A DNA stretch of 64,000 nucleotides from Ascidia mentula (GCA_947561715.1 OX387198.1:16182001-16246000), one strand, 5' to 3'; counted from the stretch's first letter, positions 21,393 through 33,721 are shown. Numbers and translations: made by a program. The notes: generated by a model from the sequence alone, not told the origin.

Positions 21393-21623
21393 TCCGCACA
21401 TATTTACATGGCGCTTTCCACGTTAAACTTTAACATGGTTGCGCAACCAATTTTTTTTCAGTGTTAACGAAATGTGTATGAGTGACAAATAAGGATATTT
21501 CAACTAAAAAACGTTGGTCAATGTTTTGCTTATGGCGTAACACATTGGGCTCGCCTGTATGAGTGCTGATGGATTAACAATTTCCTTGCAAGCAAAGTTT
21601 ATTTTACAACCCATGCAAAAGCG

Positions 21624-21631
21624 TGACGTCA
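21624..21631. promoter_or_regulatory. TGACGTCA palindrome upstream of zinc-finger gene 1
   Basis: A CRE/ATF-type 8-bp palindrome in the conserved module, about 550 bp before the splice donor of the putative 5' exon. Confidence 0.55.
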
Positions 21632-22516
21632 CATCTTATAATTGCCTTTTACTTCAATGACGTTTCAATGTCGTTTACCTACAATAAAAAAATTAAATAT
21701 ATGACATCTTCCCCACAATCACAGTATATTCCATACCTGACTATTGTGGTATTCTGGCTTACATACAAATGACTTTCCCGGCATCGCTCACGAAAAACTT
21801 TCAACTCATACAGTTTTCGAGTGAACTTATAATTTTGTTTTGTGGATAAACTGAGCCGAATTTGTGTAAGTGTAATCAATATATCAATCACAAGGCAATA
21901 AATATGATACTTATCAAAGTTGTTTTGTTTCCTATTTGTTTGTGTGACGTTTTTGCGCAAAACAACAAAAAACAACGAAGACACAAATTACTGTCATCGC
22001 TTACAAGTGAAATGAAATATTAAACAGCAAAAAACAGTTTGATGTTTGTCCATGCATTACTGCACAACATAATCAGACACGATTGATAATTTCCTGTCCA
22101 GCATAGCTGCAACGATTGTGGGCAAACAGAACGTCAAACTGTGTGAAAAGAGTTCACTCAACTGCGTGAACGAAAGGAAATCAGCTGTAAGTATCAAACT
22201 TGTTGAACAGAAAACAATTTACTTTGTTCCTGAGGCAACACAGAATTTCTGAAAACCACCTATAAATATTTTCAATTTGCGAGATATGTGAGATTAATCT
22301 ACATTTAACTGCGTGTTATATAGTTTTGTGCACAAACAACAACAGTTATTGCAGTTTTGTACAGAAAAGAAGACCAACCGTTTAAAAAACTTAGATGTTA
22401 TTGTGGTTTCTGAAACAAGAAAGACAGACAAAACAATAAACTAAAAAGAAACCCCCAAAAAGCAGCAGAATATTCATACAGGGTTTGTGTATAGTTGTTG
22501 CGCCAAACAGGTAGTC

Positions 22517-23080
22517 ATGAAATGTGATCAAGACGAAAGAGTACGGACACAAAGAGGAGAAAAACATTTCAAATGCACAATTTGCAAAAAATGTTTCAAA
22601 ACTGCTACGGAAGTCAAAATCCACGTACGATCACATACTGGAGAGAAACCTTACAAGTGCACGATTTGTTCAAGAGAATTTAGCATTGCAGCCAACCGAA
22701 AGAGGCATGAACGAATTCACAATGGAGAGAAGTCGTTTCGGTGCGATGTTTGCGAAAAATGTTTCAGAACTTCTACGGATGTCAAAATCCACAGACGAAC
22801 TCATACTGGAGAAAAACCCTACAAGTGCACGATTTGCGAAAAACTATTCACTCAAAAAGGACATCTAGGAGTTCATCTCCAAATTCATACTGGAGAGAAA
22901 CCTTTTCGTTGCGATATTTGTGAAAAATGTTTTAGAACAAAGTTTGAGGTCAAAATCCATGCACGATCACATACTGGAGAGAAACCATACAAGTGCACAA
23001 TTTGTTCAAGAGGATTTAGCAATGTAAGCAATCGAAACAGGCACCTCCTTATTCACACTAAGAAGAAGTCGTTGAAATAA
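22517..23080 (+). CDS. C2H2 zinc-finger protein 1 (6 fingers)
   Basis: 187 aa starting MKCDQDERVRTQ, then six C2H2 fingers joined by HTGEKPYKC-type linkers to the C-terminus, with no other domain. A nuclear DNA-binding role is expected. The finger helices use unusual residues (for example FRTSTDVKIH, FSIAANRKRH) with Val or Gln/Arg where Leu is usual. The linker after finger 2 is HNGEKSF. An upstream non-coding exon probably ends at the GTAAGT at 22187, with an acceptor ending at 22481 (TTCATACAG). The ATG at 22517 is the first in the last exon. The near-identical paralog at 60637-61200 lies in the partner duplication. Confidence 0.85.
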   Translation: MKCDQDERVRTQRGEKHFKCTICKKCFKTATEVKIHVRSHTGEKPYKCTICSREFSIAANRKRHERIHNGEKSFRCDVCEKCFRTSTDVKIHRRTHTGEKPYKCTICEKLFTQKGHLGVHLQIHTGEKPFRCDICEKCFRTKFEVKIHARSHTGEKPYKCTICSRGFSNVSNRNRHLLIHTKKKSLK

Positions 23081-24161
23081 ATTAAATTGTCGGGAATCCT
23101 GAAGATCGATCGAACAAGCAAATTTGAAGCAATGCAGTCGTCTCCATTACATAAATAAGTTGTGTAAAATTCTGTAAAAGTGTATGTTTTAATGTTGCTT
23201 TAAGAACTCTTGTCTTGTTTTCACCATGTTACGTACTGGAACATTCATAGACTTCAGTTCGTGTCGCTCACTGATACGTCAGGGCACGATTTTAAGTGTA
23301 CCGCGGTGTGCACAAGACAATATATTATTTCATTCTTCTGAAAAATCTGTCATCGTCACCGTTGGATAACTTGTTACGATCCAAGTTGTTTAACAGATTA
23401 ACCCGCTGTAAATTAATTTAGTTTAAGGACGAAATGTTTTTTGAAAACCACGCTCTTATTGTAACGAGTGCCAGTTTCAATGCTTTAACTCACAAATATT
23501 GAAGTCACGTGCAAGATATTGTTCGGAGTAGTTCCCCTAGTGTTTTGTAGGCTTTTATGACAGAAATTATGAAGTTTTGTTTTACTTGTGATATCTTGGT
23601 GTTTGTAGATTTAAAGTTTTGCTATACTGGTGTAGATGTTAAATGTTATCCCCTTAGCAGGAAATGTATAATCTGTTAGGAACAGTGTTACGTGAAATCA
23701 ATTCGTCATCTACGTAATATAGAATGCAGCAGTATCTCTGTTTGCAGGTCACTATAAAGGTATCACTTTACATGACGCGGTAATCTGGTCTGGTAATTTG
23801 AGCCAAAACTTGATCAGTCTCTGTCGAATTTGGATCAAATGGCGGATTAAGTTTCAATTTGCGATGTGCAGTGTAGCCGAGCAAGATGTTGTTCTACTGT
23901 GTTTTGATTCATTTTAGAGCACTTAGGGGCAAAATAGGATGTCACACAAATGAAGCAATTGAATCTCCAGTAAAAAAAGTTCAGTTGTGCTGGCGAAGCT
24001 TCAAACTTAGCTGGCCAGCCAAGTAGAAGCAAGCGGTGACAAGGAATTGCAGATAAGTTAAAGCCTAAAGTGTATTTGTTTTAGCCAAAGGTATGTTGTA
24101 TGTATTTTTTTATAAGTTGTCAGCATTTTTCGCAGTAGGAACATGGTTTAAATGTACATTT

Positions 24162-24310
24162 TTATACAGGGTTTGTGCTTGTACAGGATCCGGACAAGCC
24201 ACCGGCGAGGGCAATGGTTAGACAACTCAGTATGTTTATAATATGCGATAATTGAAGTGTTTTCTTGAAAAGAAATTGAGCATCAGCTTCAATGTGAATC
24301 CACATAAAAA
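24162..24310 (-). pseudogene. SLC2-type sugar transporter exon remnant
   Basis: The minus strand reads an isolated fragment resembling the TM2-TM3 exon of the transporter copy at 41296-41559 (LQLSHIINILSCLTIALAGG versus LQLSHILKILGCLTIALADG), with the remainder shuffled or out of frame. No other exon is nearby. The same relic is at 62282-62430. Confidence 0.7.
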
Positions 24311-24603
24311 GGCACAGACAAGCATTACTGAACCGGACTTTTTCTGGCATTGGCACTCCGTTGCGATACAAATTGATGTCTATAATACAAATTGCCTGAT
24401 TAACCAATTATTTTTTGTTTTTCATGCAATCATATTGCTCCATAATTACGAAAGTGTTCAAACTCAAATGGTTGTATATTGACTGATGAGATTTTATTCC
24501 TATTTTTGTTTTACAGGTTGATATATTAAAGCACAGAAAACTTCGGTAGGTTTTTCCCTGTGACGCTCAAAAACGTGACAACCTCTATTCCAACAACAAT
24601 ATG

Positions 24604-25682
24604 ACAAGCAGTTATTTTTAAGGCAGTTTAATTCAACACAGGCACGAAGCTGAAAGTTTTTGTATCCGGTTGATGAAACGTGGTTTGCCCAACCTGCCTT
24701 CATCATCTTTCATTTAACCATTCTGGGATGGAAACCCATAGAATTCCCAGCAAGTATCTTCGAGGTGTTTCTTCACCATGCATACAATTCACCATCCTTC
24801 ATATATGTTTCCATTATAGGTGATACTTTTGACCAGCCTTACAACGTGCTGAATTGCAGTTAAACGCCAATATTTCTTGCTTGCCTATCTTTCGTATTTA
24901 ATTCTTAAGCAATGTAGGTATGTGAAAGCATATTGGGGTTGTTTGAACAACCGCTTGGCGGTTCATGTTCCTTCTTTCGTATAAAAGTTGGTTGTTTTGT
25001 TTCACTGCGATTTGTTGTTGTTTTTTTTCAACAGCGTAATAATAGTATTCGTGCAGTGAAGCTGTTTCCTACTGCTCTGAGCCCACTACGTTTTGTAATT
25101 TTTTTCGGGCTGTTAAACTACTTTCTGCAACAAAAATTACTGTTTCTTAAATTGCTGTGGCAAACAGCATGGGTTTATCGAACAAATCGGTAAGGTTATA
25201 CCGATGTGTAATTTTCAGTATATGGTTCGGGCGTTTTTTACGAAGTGATGTAAGCCTACCCCCTTAAGGATGTGCAGCCTAGTCGGTTGCCTAGTTCGAC
25301 TAATGGACGCGCCGGCCCTGAGCTCTGGTTCAACGACAATAAGGTTGTTACCTTATCCATATCTCGGTGGAAAACAGTGCTGGAAGCTGCGACAGCATCT
25401 GCCAGTTTTTTTGTTAGCTGACTAAAGTTCCTTGCAAGACTTGAATGTTTTTTTATCGCACGACAATGGCAAATGATGTTGATTTTTCTTGAAGTTTTTG
25501 GTTTGACGATGTCCTTGGATATTTGGTAAGAACTATCGTCACTGCAAGTCAGAAGAATTTGTTCACTCCGTTAAGATAAAAACACTAACCAAGATGGTCA
25601 CCAATGTGATTATGAATGAAACCTGGATCGATTTAAAACCAAAGGCCCCTGGCAGGCTGTCGATCGCTCACCGTATCGATAT
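24604..25682. other. Non-coding duplicated sequence
   Basis: From about 24830 on this matches 37877-38718. No gene was recognised in it. Confidence 0.5.
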
Positions 25683-25882
25683 AATTATATATTAAATTTC
25701 GCAAAACAATCTGTGGACAGCTCAGATGAATTTTTTGCGTAGGTGCTTAACTTTTTCTTTCTGTGTTTCCTTTTTGGCAGTTGGAGAAACTGATGATGCT
25801 TTTTTAGGCGAAATATATATTTCACATTACAAAATCCATCTGAGCTGTCCACAGATTGCTTTGCGAAATTTAATATATAATT
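25683..25882. mobile_element. 200-bp fold-back (MITE-like) element
   Basis: Ends are inverted repeats of about 50 bp (AATTATATATTAAATTTCGC inward to AGCTCAGATG). No ORF. Copies lie at 38719-38921 and, with the right end lost and the interior inverted, at 42897-43050. The interior has CTGATGATGC, a T-run and AGGCGAAA, which resembles part of a hammerhead core. Confidence 0.75.
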
Positions 25883-26442
25883 AACCAAATTGGTTTTAGT
25901 TATTTGGAAATGTTGTGAAAGCTCGTGCCAAATTCTTTGCTCCCTTGGCAATGCGGATGACAAGAGGTTAAAAGAAAAAGGTACTTGCCACGTAGACCTA
26001 CATACCAGGTACGAAATCGTAAATTCAGCAGGACTGACACGTGAGCGCTCATTATACAAATAGTGTTTTGGTTTAAGTAATGACGAAACCCTTTGAGTTT
26101 TTAAGTGGGTGGTAATCACATAACCTCACATAAAGGCTACTTTACATCGTTTGCCACTTTAATAATAACCGACATACAATTTTTATCAGTGTAATTTTTT
26201 TGGGAAATGGCAGCGAAACATTATACCACGTGTATTGGTACCGCACAACAAAGAGCAAAATGTGGGCATTAAGTGGTTTCAAATCGGTAAATCTCCTTTG
26301 GTAAATTATTTTTTCTTGTAGGTCCTGGTTGATCATTTGCGTATGGCATGTATTTTACTGTAACTGAAAGTATAGGGGACTAAATGCAACACAACAACAA
26401 AAAAGATGAGGATTTGTATACGTTTCTTTCATGGCCCTTCTT

Positions 26443-27861
26443 CTAACACAACTTTTTAAAATAAGCTTGAATTTGGTCGACAGTTTTATCTTTTGTATCT
26501 GGCAAGTAAAAGAACTGAAACAGCAAAAAGAGAATTGATGCTCCAATCCAAATTACCATCGCGTAAGCTCCAAGACCAACCTGAAAGACCACGTGATCGA
26601 AATTACTTTGGAAACGAATTAAGATACCTACTTTTTTGATATAATCCGCGAAATACGATTAAAAACTTCAATAACTTGTACATGTTCTTGAAGCAGCAAT
26701 AAAGTTTCTATTTTGAGCTGCGGGCAGGGCCACATGTTTCTCAGTAATGTCACTTCGGTGCACTTTTGAGGGGATTTTGTTTGCTGATTAGCCAACCAAG
26801 ACCTCAATGATTCGATAGATTGGCGAAGGTTTCAACACTGACAAAGATAGCAAACTTTCATACATGTGCATTTTTCTACCCTAAGCGCATTTATTGTTTT
26901 GCAAAAGGTTGTTCTGTGAAAGTTTTCACGCAAATTCAAGCTGTTTGATTATCCACATCAACGTAATGCGATGAAATTCAGCAGTTGTGAGAAATACATG
27001 CAATTGGTTCTGATTTTGATGGATGAGAAATACAACAATTTTCACAACAAAGTTTCTAAACCTTTATCGCTAAAATAATTTGTAATTGATTGGTCAACAG
27101 AAATGTGTTGCCCTTTGATTTTTGTGACTTGTTTGTTTTCATATCTCTAAATAAGGCGGGACAAAGCCGGTGGTCCAAGCCATGACCCATAATAGAGTTG
27201 ACCCGAGGGCGATAACAGATGGTCTGGACGCTTCTGTGGTCAGTTCACCCAATAAAACCAACGATGTAAGCTGAATGCCAGCATAAAATCTACAGACAAG
27301 TTCCGGTCAAAATAAAAATCGGAAACTGAACCAGAGACAGAGTCTTACCCCATAAGATAAATGTCAATTGAAATCAAAGCAATATACGGCATGACGTATT
27401 GGAAAAGAAATTTAGCATCAGCTTCAATGTGATCCCGCCAAGAAAAGCTCCGGCAATCATCATCGACATTGTAAGTGAAAGTAAAGGCAACCAAACGTTT
27501 TCTGGCAGTAAAACGCCGGAGCGAGCCTGGAAATAACAATTGTTTGATGAGTTTTTGTTGTAAATTATACTTACATGCAGTTGTATATCATTTTCAAAGT
27601 AACATGAACTTTTAACTTAAAAGTTTTAAGACTTTTTCAAAATGTTTGTTTTGGTAATGTGATATTCATGCTGATTGATCTTGGGCACATGCTTAAGCTA
27701 GTCATCCCTAAATTTAACAAAAACAAGCTTACTTGACACGACGCATTGTAAACATTCCTTCAAACCGGAATTACAGGTCCCATCATTGTGTGATGCAACG
27801 CTAGATTGTAGAAAGATAGCGAACTGCTCATAAAAAGTGCCGGGTGGCCACCTACCGTCAT
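26443..27861 (-). pseudogene. SLC2-type sugar transporter, copy 1, middle exons deleted
   Basis: Exons recognised in transcription order are: 27733-27861 (MTVGGHPALFM, TM1), part of the TM2-TM3 exon ending in a fusion at about 27400, 27140-27290 (TM10-TM11 equivalent of 38975-39119), and the last exon 26443-26580 (FFYLPDTKDKTVDQIQAYF, stop). The fusion at about 27396-27402 joins TM2 coding directly to the end of the TM9 exon, out of frame, and removes the middle of the protein. The donor after the TM10-11 exon reads AT instead of GT. It is a pseudogene. The intact family is a 12-TM facilitative sugar transporter. Confidence 0.8.
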
Positions 27862-28736
27862 ATGTTACCTGTCGCAACCCATCACCTCCCAGTTCGACTG
27901 GCGATATACGGTGATATTTCGTGAGGAGATCACCTTTAACATGGGCGCCCGACTTGTTGACCTTTATGGCTTTGTCGGTGCCCATGCCATTTTATTTCTG
28001 TTGTATATTGTTCACTATTTTACATTTTATTTTGTACGCTTGAGCAGTCGCGCTTGTATTTCAGATGTGTGATGCGCTGATTGGTTGAGTTGCTGGCGGG
28101 GGAAATAATCGTGTAGTGGTGAAAACAGACTGTTTGTTGAGCGCTGTGGTCTCGTATATGAAGACTTAAACGATGGAGTGCAGTATTATGTGGTGTAAAC
28201 GTATCACCAACATTTTCAAAGCGTTTTTCATCATTTTTAGACTTTTAAATGTACTAGAGTCCGTTTTTAAAAAAAAGTAGACACCTTGACCGCGCGCTTT
28301 CAGGTCGTTGTGGTACACCGTCAGTGCAGGGTAACCTTGACCTTTACCAAGTTGACGTTGGCGACTCTCTTTAAAATCGCAGTTCGGGTTGAGTAAACTG
28401 TTTGTTTAGACCCCTAATAACTCGCCAACTTTTTTTTTCCTAGAAATCAGAGCAAATGAAAGATGCTGAAGACTATATATTAGGGGTTTCATTGCAATGC
28501 TGCCACCATTTTCTGCATGCATTGCTTTACATAATATTTAATTTATCTACAGTCATTACATTTTTTGCAATAACATTGCAACAAAAATTAACATTGAAAA
28601 AATAAACCTCCATTTTTGTGCACAAATATGTAAAATAGTGCAAATACGTAAAGAACGATTAATAAAACCAGAGGAAGAATAGGTCATGTGTCTAAGCTGA
28701 GTTGCATGATGTTATGTTCACTATACATTTAAAAGC
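27862..28736. other. Upstream region of SLC2 copy 1
   Basis: Closely matches 41933-42830 upstream of copy 2, so the promoter side was duplicated with the gene. No other feature seen. An additional ATG frame at about 27985 is open into the first exon but not in its coding frame. Confidence 0.5.
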
Positions 28737-29405
28737 CCAACATACTGGGCTCCGCATGTTTTGCACGAGGCCACATATATCCCATAGTCGCGGCATGTTA
28801 ATCTCTGACGCAACATTATTGTGCCTTTGGGAGTACACAGGAAGGAAGTCGTTGGTACCATGGGCTCGTGGTTACCATGGTGCCCACACAGCGCACAGTG
28901 GCCAAAAAGGGCCGATTGGCAAGTGTCCAGAGGCTTGGCGTGATGGACAAGCTGCTTGTAATGACATACTTACTTAAACATCTTTTGTCCTCTCCGATAA
29001 ACGATAGAAGCATTGGCCTGCAGGCTTAATTCCTTAGGCAAAAGACGCAGAATAGGAATGCTGTTGCCCAGATGAGTTTGTGCCTTGGAAACGAGTCTAC
29101 CGACTTGTGGAAAAATCTAGTCGTCCAAGTGCTGGCTGTTGCCAACACAACGCAAGTCATCCTCACCGGAAGATATCGCAAGTCATCCTCACTGGATTTC
29201 ACAGCTTTATCTTTCAGCCACAATAGGGCCTTTTTGTAGTCGCTATCCTTCACGTTTAAGCGCCGCATCCGTATGGCTTCAGAAAACACAATTGATTTAA
29301 CAACATGGATCGGATGGTGAGAACGCCCATAAGAAAACAACGGTCAACTGACGTGGGCTTAGTGTAATTGGTGGTTTTGAAGCCCGCCAGTGAGACGGTG
29401 TCGAT
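28737..29405 (-). mobile_element. Penelope-like element fragment (RT C-terminus to GIY-YIG)
   Basis: The minus strand encodes TTNYTKPTSVD, SYGRSHHPIHVVKSIVFSEA-like RT thumb sequence and IRMRRLNVKDSDY, and then continues toward the Cys/His segment and GIY-YIG region that is longer at 44040-44735. It is interrupted by frameshifts and cut at about 28737. Confidence 0.75.
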
Positions 29406-29559
29406 GATGTGGGAAACATCGAGAAATTCAAAACCAGTGCATGGCTTAGCAGTTGTGGCTTGGCGGGAAAGTTACTTCCAAGCCTGCGTTACAAAAGCAT
29501 TCCACCAACATATGTTGTATAGCATTAGTGGTTTTAACATCAAGCGACACCCATTTAAT

Positions 29560-29780
29560 GTCATCACTAAACCTTTTAAATATGTACGCAAGATTTCCTG
29601 TAACCATTCTTCACCCTTGTTTCCCATGTTTGGCCGTTTGAACGGTGATTGATTAATGTCCAGCTGTGTTTTAGCTGTTGCGCCCCTTTGTACTTTTTCG
29701 TTGCTAAATTACTTGCCCTTGGGTTTGCTACAGTGTTTGTTTTATGCTCTGAAGAAGTCTAGTCGTTGGTACAGGCGAAA
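29560..29780 (+). mobile_element. 3' end of a second Penelope-like element
   Basis: Plus-strand match to the last part of the elements at 21230-21392 and 59350-59512, ending CTGAAGAAGTCTAGTCG...CAGGCGAAA. It is placed next to an opposite-strand fragment of a different Penelope-like element. Confidence 0.7.
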
Positions 29781-30012
29781 TCCGCACATATTTTCATGGC
29801 GCTTTCCACGTTAAACTTTAACATGGTTGCGCAACCAATTATTTTTTCACTATTAACGAAATGTATATTAGTGACAAATAAGGATTTTTCAACTGAAAAA
29901 CCTCGGTCAATGTTTTGCTCATGGCGTAACACATTGGGCTCGCCTGTATGAGTGCTGATGGATTAACAATTTCCTGGCCAGCAAAGTTTATTTAACAACC
30001 CATGCAAACGCG

Positions 30013-30020
30013 TGACGTCA
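30013..30020. promoter_or_regulatory. TGACGTCA palindrome upstream of zinc-finger gene 2
   Basis: Same position within the conserved module as at 21624. Confidence 0.55.
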
Positions 30021-30911
30021 CATCTTGTAATTGCTTTTTCCTTCAATGACGTTTCAATGTCGTTTACCTTCAATAAAAAAATTAAATATATGAGATCTTC
30101 CCCACAATCACAGTTTATTCCATACCAGATTATTGTGGTATTCTGGCTTACATACAGATGACTTTCCCGGAATCGCTCACGAAAAACATTCGACTCGTAC
30201 AGTTTTCGAGTGTACTTTTAATTCAGTTTTGTGGATAAACTGAGTTGAATTTGTGTAAGTGTAATCAATATATCAATCACAAAATAATTAATATGACACT
30301 TCAAATTTTATCAAAGTTGCTTTGTTTCCTGTTTGTTTGCATGTCGTTTTTTCGCAAAGCAAAATAAAACAACGAAGAAACAAATTACTGTCATCGCTGA
30401 CAAATCAAATAAATTACTAAACAGCAAAAAACAGTTCAGTATTTGTGCATACATTACTGCGCAACATAATCAGACACGATTGATAATTTCTTGTCCAGCA
30501 CAGCAGCAATGATTGTGGGCAAACAGAACGTCAAACTGTGTGAAAACGGTTCACGATACTGGGTGAACGAAAGGAAATCAGCTGTAAGTAACAAACGTGT
30601 TAAACAGAATACAATTTACTTGGTTCATGAGGCAACACAGAATTCTGAAAACCACCCATAAATATTTTCAATTTGCGAGATATGTGAGATTAATCTACAT
30701 TTAACTGCGTGTTATATTGTTTTGTGCTCAAACAACAATAGTTATTGCAGTTTTGTACAGAAAAGACGACCAACCTTTTAAAAAACTTAGATATTATTGT
30801 GGTTTCTGAAACAAAAAAGACAGACAAAACAATCAACCAAAAAGGAACCCAAAAAAGCAGCAAAATATTCATACAGGGTTTGTGTATAGTTGTTGCGCCA
30901 AACAGTTAGTC

Positions 30912-31979
30912 ATGAAACGTGATCAAGACGAAAGAGTACGGACACAAGGAGGAAAAAAACATTTCAAATGCACAATTTGCGAAAAATGTTTCAAAATTGC
31001 TACGGAAGTCAAAATCCACAGACGAACTCATACTGGGGAAAAACCTTATAAGTGCACAATTTGCGAAAAAGTATTCACTCAAAAAGGAAATCTAAGCGCT
31101 CATCTTCAAATTCATACTGGAAAAAAGCCTTTTCGTTGCGATATTTGCAAAAAATTTTTTCGAACAAAGTCTGACGTCAAAACCCATAGACGATCACATA
31201 CTGGAGAGAAACCATACAAGTGCACATTTTGTTCAAAAGAATTTAGCATTGCAGCCAACCAAAACAGGCATGAACGAATTCACACTGGAGAGAAGTCGTT
31301 TCGGTGCGATGTTTGCGAAAAATGTTTCAGAACTTCTACGGAAGTCAAAATCCACAGACGAACTCATACTGGGGAAAAACCTTATAAGTGCACAATTTGC
31401 GAAAAAGTATTCACTCAAAAAGGAAATCTAAGCGCTCATCTTCAAATTCATACTGGAAAAAAGCCTTTTCGTTGCGATATTTGCGAAAAATTTTTTCGAA
31501 CAAAGTCTGACGTCAAAACCCATAGACGATCACATACTGGAGAGAAACCATACAAGTGCACATTTTGTTCAAAAGAATTTAGCATTGCAGCCAACCAAAA
31601 CAGGCATGAACGAATTCACACTGGAGAGAAGTCGTTTCGGTGCGATGTTTGCGAAAAATGTTTCAGAACTTCTACGGAAGTCAAAATCCACAGACGAACT
31701 CATACTGGGGAAAAACCTTATAAGTGCACGATTTGCGAAAAAGTATTCACTCAAAAAGGAAATCTAAGCGCTCATCTTCAAATTCATACTGGAAAAAAGC
31801 CTTTTCGTTGCGATATTTGCGAAAAATTTTTTAGAACAAAGTCTGACGTCAAAACCCATAGACGATCACATACTGGAGAGAAACCATACAAGTGCACATT
31901 TTGTTCAAAACTGTTTAGCATTATAAGCAATCGAAACAGGCACCTCCTTATTCACACTAAAAGGAAGTCGTTGAAATAA
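30912..31979 (+). CDS. C2H2 zinc-finger protein 2 (12 fingers, 3 x 4-finger repeat)
   Basis: 355 aa, start MKRDQDERVRTQ, then 12 fingers. Four finger types (FRTSTEVKIH, FTQKGNLSAH, FRTKSDVKTH, FSIAANQNRH) recur in the same order three times with a 336-bp period, nearly identical at the nucleotide level. The last finger is exchanged for the SNRNRHLLIH type that ends most paralogs. A putative 5' intron is 30594-30876. No frame damage was seen, and this is the longest array in the cluster. DNA-binding nuclear function is expected from the family. Confidence 0.88.
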   Translation: MKRDQDERVRTQGGKKHFKCTICEKCFKIATEVKIHRRTHTGEKPYKCTICEKVFTQKGNLSAHLQIHTGKKPFRCDICKKFFRTKSDVKTHRRSHTGEKPYKCTFCSKEFSIAANQNRHERIHTGEKSFRCDVCEKCFRTSTEVKIHRRTHTGEKPYKCTICEKVFTQKGNLSAHLQIHTGKKPFRCDICEKFFRTKSDVKTHRRSHTGEKPYKCTFCSKEFSIAANQNRHERIHTGEKSFRCDVCEKCFRTSTEVKIHRRTHTGEKPYKCTICEKVFTQKGNLSAHLQIHTGKKPFRCDICEKFFRTKSDVKTHRRSHTGEKPYKCTFCSKLFSIISNRNRHLLIHTKRKSLK

Positions 31980-32289
31980 ATTAAATTGTCAGGAATCCTG
32001 AAGATTGAGCAAACAGATTTGATCACGAACGCAGTCGTCTCCATTACTTTCTTATCCACACAAATAAAATGTCTAAATTTGTGTAAACGTGCATTTTTAC
32101 ATTTAGCTCTAATAACACTTGTCTTGTTTTCACCATGTTCCATACGATTATTTCTGATTAATAATTACTAACGCATTAGCGTCAAGTATCGTTCAATGTC
32201 GTTAGTCAGTTTACGTCAACTCCGACAGATGTTGCGCTCAGGATCACCCAAGACAAATTACAAAAATACACAACACTGCATGAACTCCC

Positions 32290-33255
32290 GATAGACAAGG
32301 TCACAGGGTATCGTAATCATGTCGAACCATTTCGAATCCACAATTTAAGTTTAGAGAAACACAACAAGACCAGCATTTATCATTCTTGGACGTAAATGTC
32401 ACTGCACAACCACACAGGAAACTCACCACCTCAATTTGTTCAAGCCTGCACACACAAACCGCTAGCTACAATACACCTCATATCATCCGAAACATCATAA
32501 ACACACCGTGACCGGAACCTTATATAACAGAACGTATTGGCGATCAACGCAATCGAAGGGTTCAACGCAAACACATTCGGAACGTTTTAAAAATAAACAA
32601 GTTCCACACTAACCTAAATCTCACACCCCACATACACAACATACCCACATAAACACACACAGCATTCACTAACATACCATATGTACAAGGAGTTTGTGAG
32701 CGGAAATTAAGAATACGTAACGCCACTGAAGCAAAAGTGGCCGCGAAACCGTTGTGTACTTGCTTCCCAACCAAATACTGTAATTCCATGCTCAAATTAC
32801 CGGCGTGGTTCACCTTGACGTGATTGCAACACAGTTTACATTGGCCAGACTAAACGTATTTTGACGTCCCGTATAAAGCAGCCGTAGGCAATATGGAACC
32901 CAATAAATCTGCTCTATATGCCAACATGCTTGAAACTGACCACCGTATTAATTGGAAGGAAGCAAAAGAATTGAAACAAGAAACAATTCTGGTAAAACGG
33001 TTGGTCATGGAAAATTATTTTATTAATTCGCTTCCTAATGTGTTAAATCGTATTGATAGAAAAATACTTTCGCCCGTGTTCCGCAATTTTGTCTGTAATC
33101 ATTCTTGACTCTTGTTTCCCATGTTTGGCCGTTTGACCCGTGATTGTTGTTGTCCATCAGCTGTTGCGCCCCTTTGTACTTTTTCGTCGCTAAATTACTT
33201 GCCCTTGTGTTCGTTTTGTTCTTTGAAGAACCTTAGTCGTTCGCACAGGCGAAAC
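32290..33255 (+). mobile_element. Penelope-like element fragment
   Basis: Frameshifted RT end (THTNR-type block, then a region near VQGVCER) followed by the GIY-YIG-side segment 32893-33108 (MEPNKSALYANMLETDHRIN and on to FRNFVCNHS). Ends near CTTTGAAGAACC...CAGGCGAAAC. Inactive. Confidence 0.78.
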
Positions 33256-33713
33256 GTCAGGAAATACAGTATTTTTAACAAATGTATATATTTCTTGTTT
33301 TTCATCAGAAAACGTCAGATTTGTATTTCACAAAAAAATGCTTAAAACTACAGCAAAATGTCTTTATTATTTTGCTCAGGTTGAGAACCTACGTAATAGA
33401 TAGTAATAGACCCACGTAATAGATAAGGCTCTTTACATGGGCGTAAGCCCCTTTACATAGACAGATCAATTTTATTCTAAGAAAAAATCCGCACATATTT
33501 ACATGGCGCTCACTATGTTAAACTTCTACATGGTAACGCAACCAATTGTTTTTTCAATGTTAACGAAAAGTATATGAAATAAGGATTTTTCAACTCCAAA
33601 ACGTTGGTCAATGTTTTGCTCATGACGTAACACATTGGGATCGCCTGTACCAGTGCTGATGGAATAACAATTTCCTGGCCAGCAAAGTTTATTTAGCAGC
33701 CCATGCAAAAACG

Positions 33714-33721
33714 TGACGTCA
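33714..33721. promoter_or_regulatory. TGACGTCA palindrome upstream of zinc-finger gene 3
   Basis: Same module position as at 21624. Confidence 0.55.

Larger units (their letters stand above)
15841..24603. repeat. Segmental duplication, copy 1 (partner 55923-62722)
   Basis: From the last part of the Reeler-MAM gene through a SINE, a Penelope-like element and zinc-finger gene 1 to an SLC2 exon remnant, this block recurs at 55923-62722 in the same orientation and order. The partner lacks about 17437-19581, and this copy lacks about 110 bp within the SINE at 19754. The left third looks clearly more diverged from its partner than the right two thirds. Confidence 0.85.

Noticed and set aside
22487-22516. 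Possible upstream start at GTG reading YSCCAKQ before zinc-finger gene 1 (and the equivalent in every paralog)
   Set aside because: It is GTG, not ATG, and lies directly behind a probable splice acceptor. In gene 2 the upstream exon does not join this frame. I used the first ATG.
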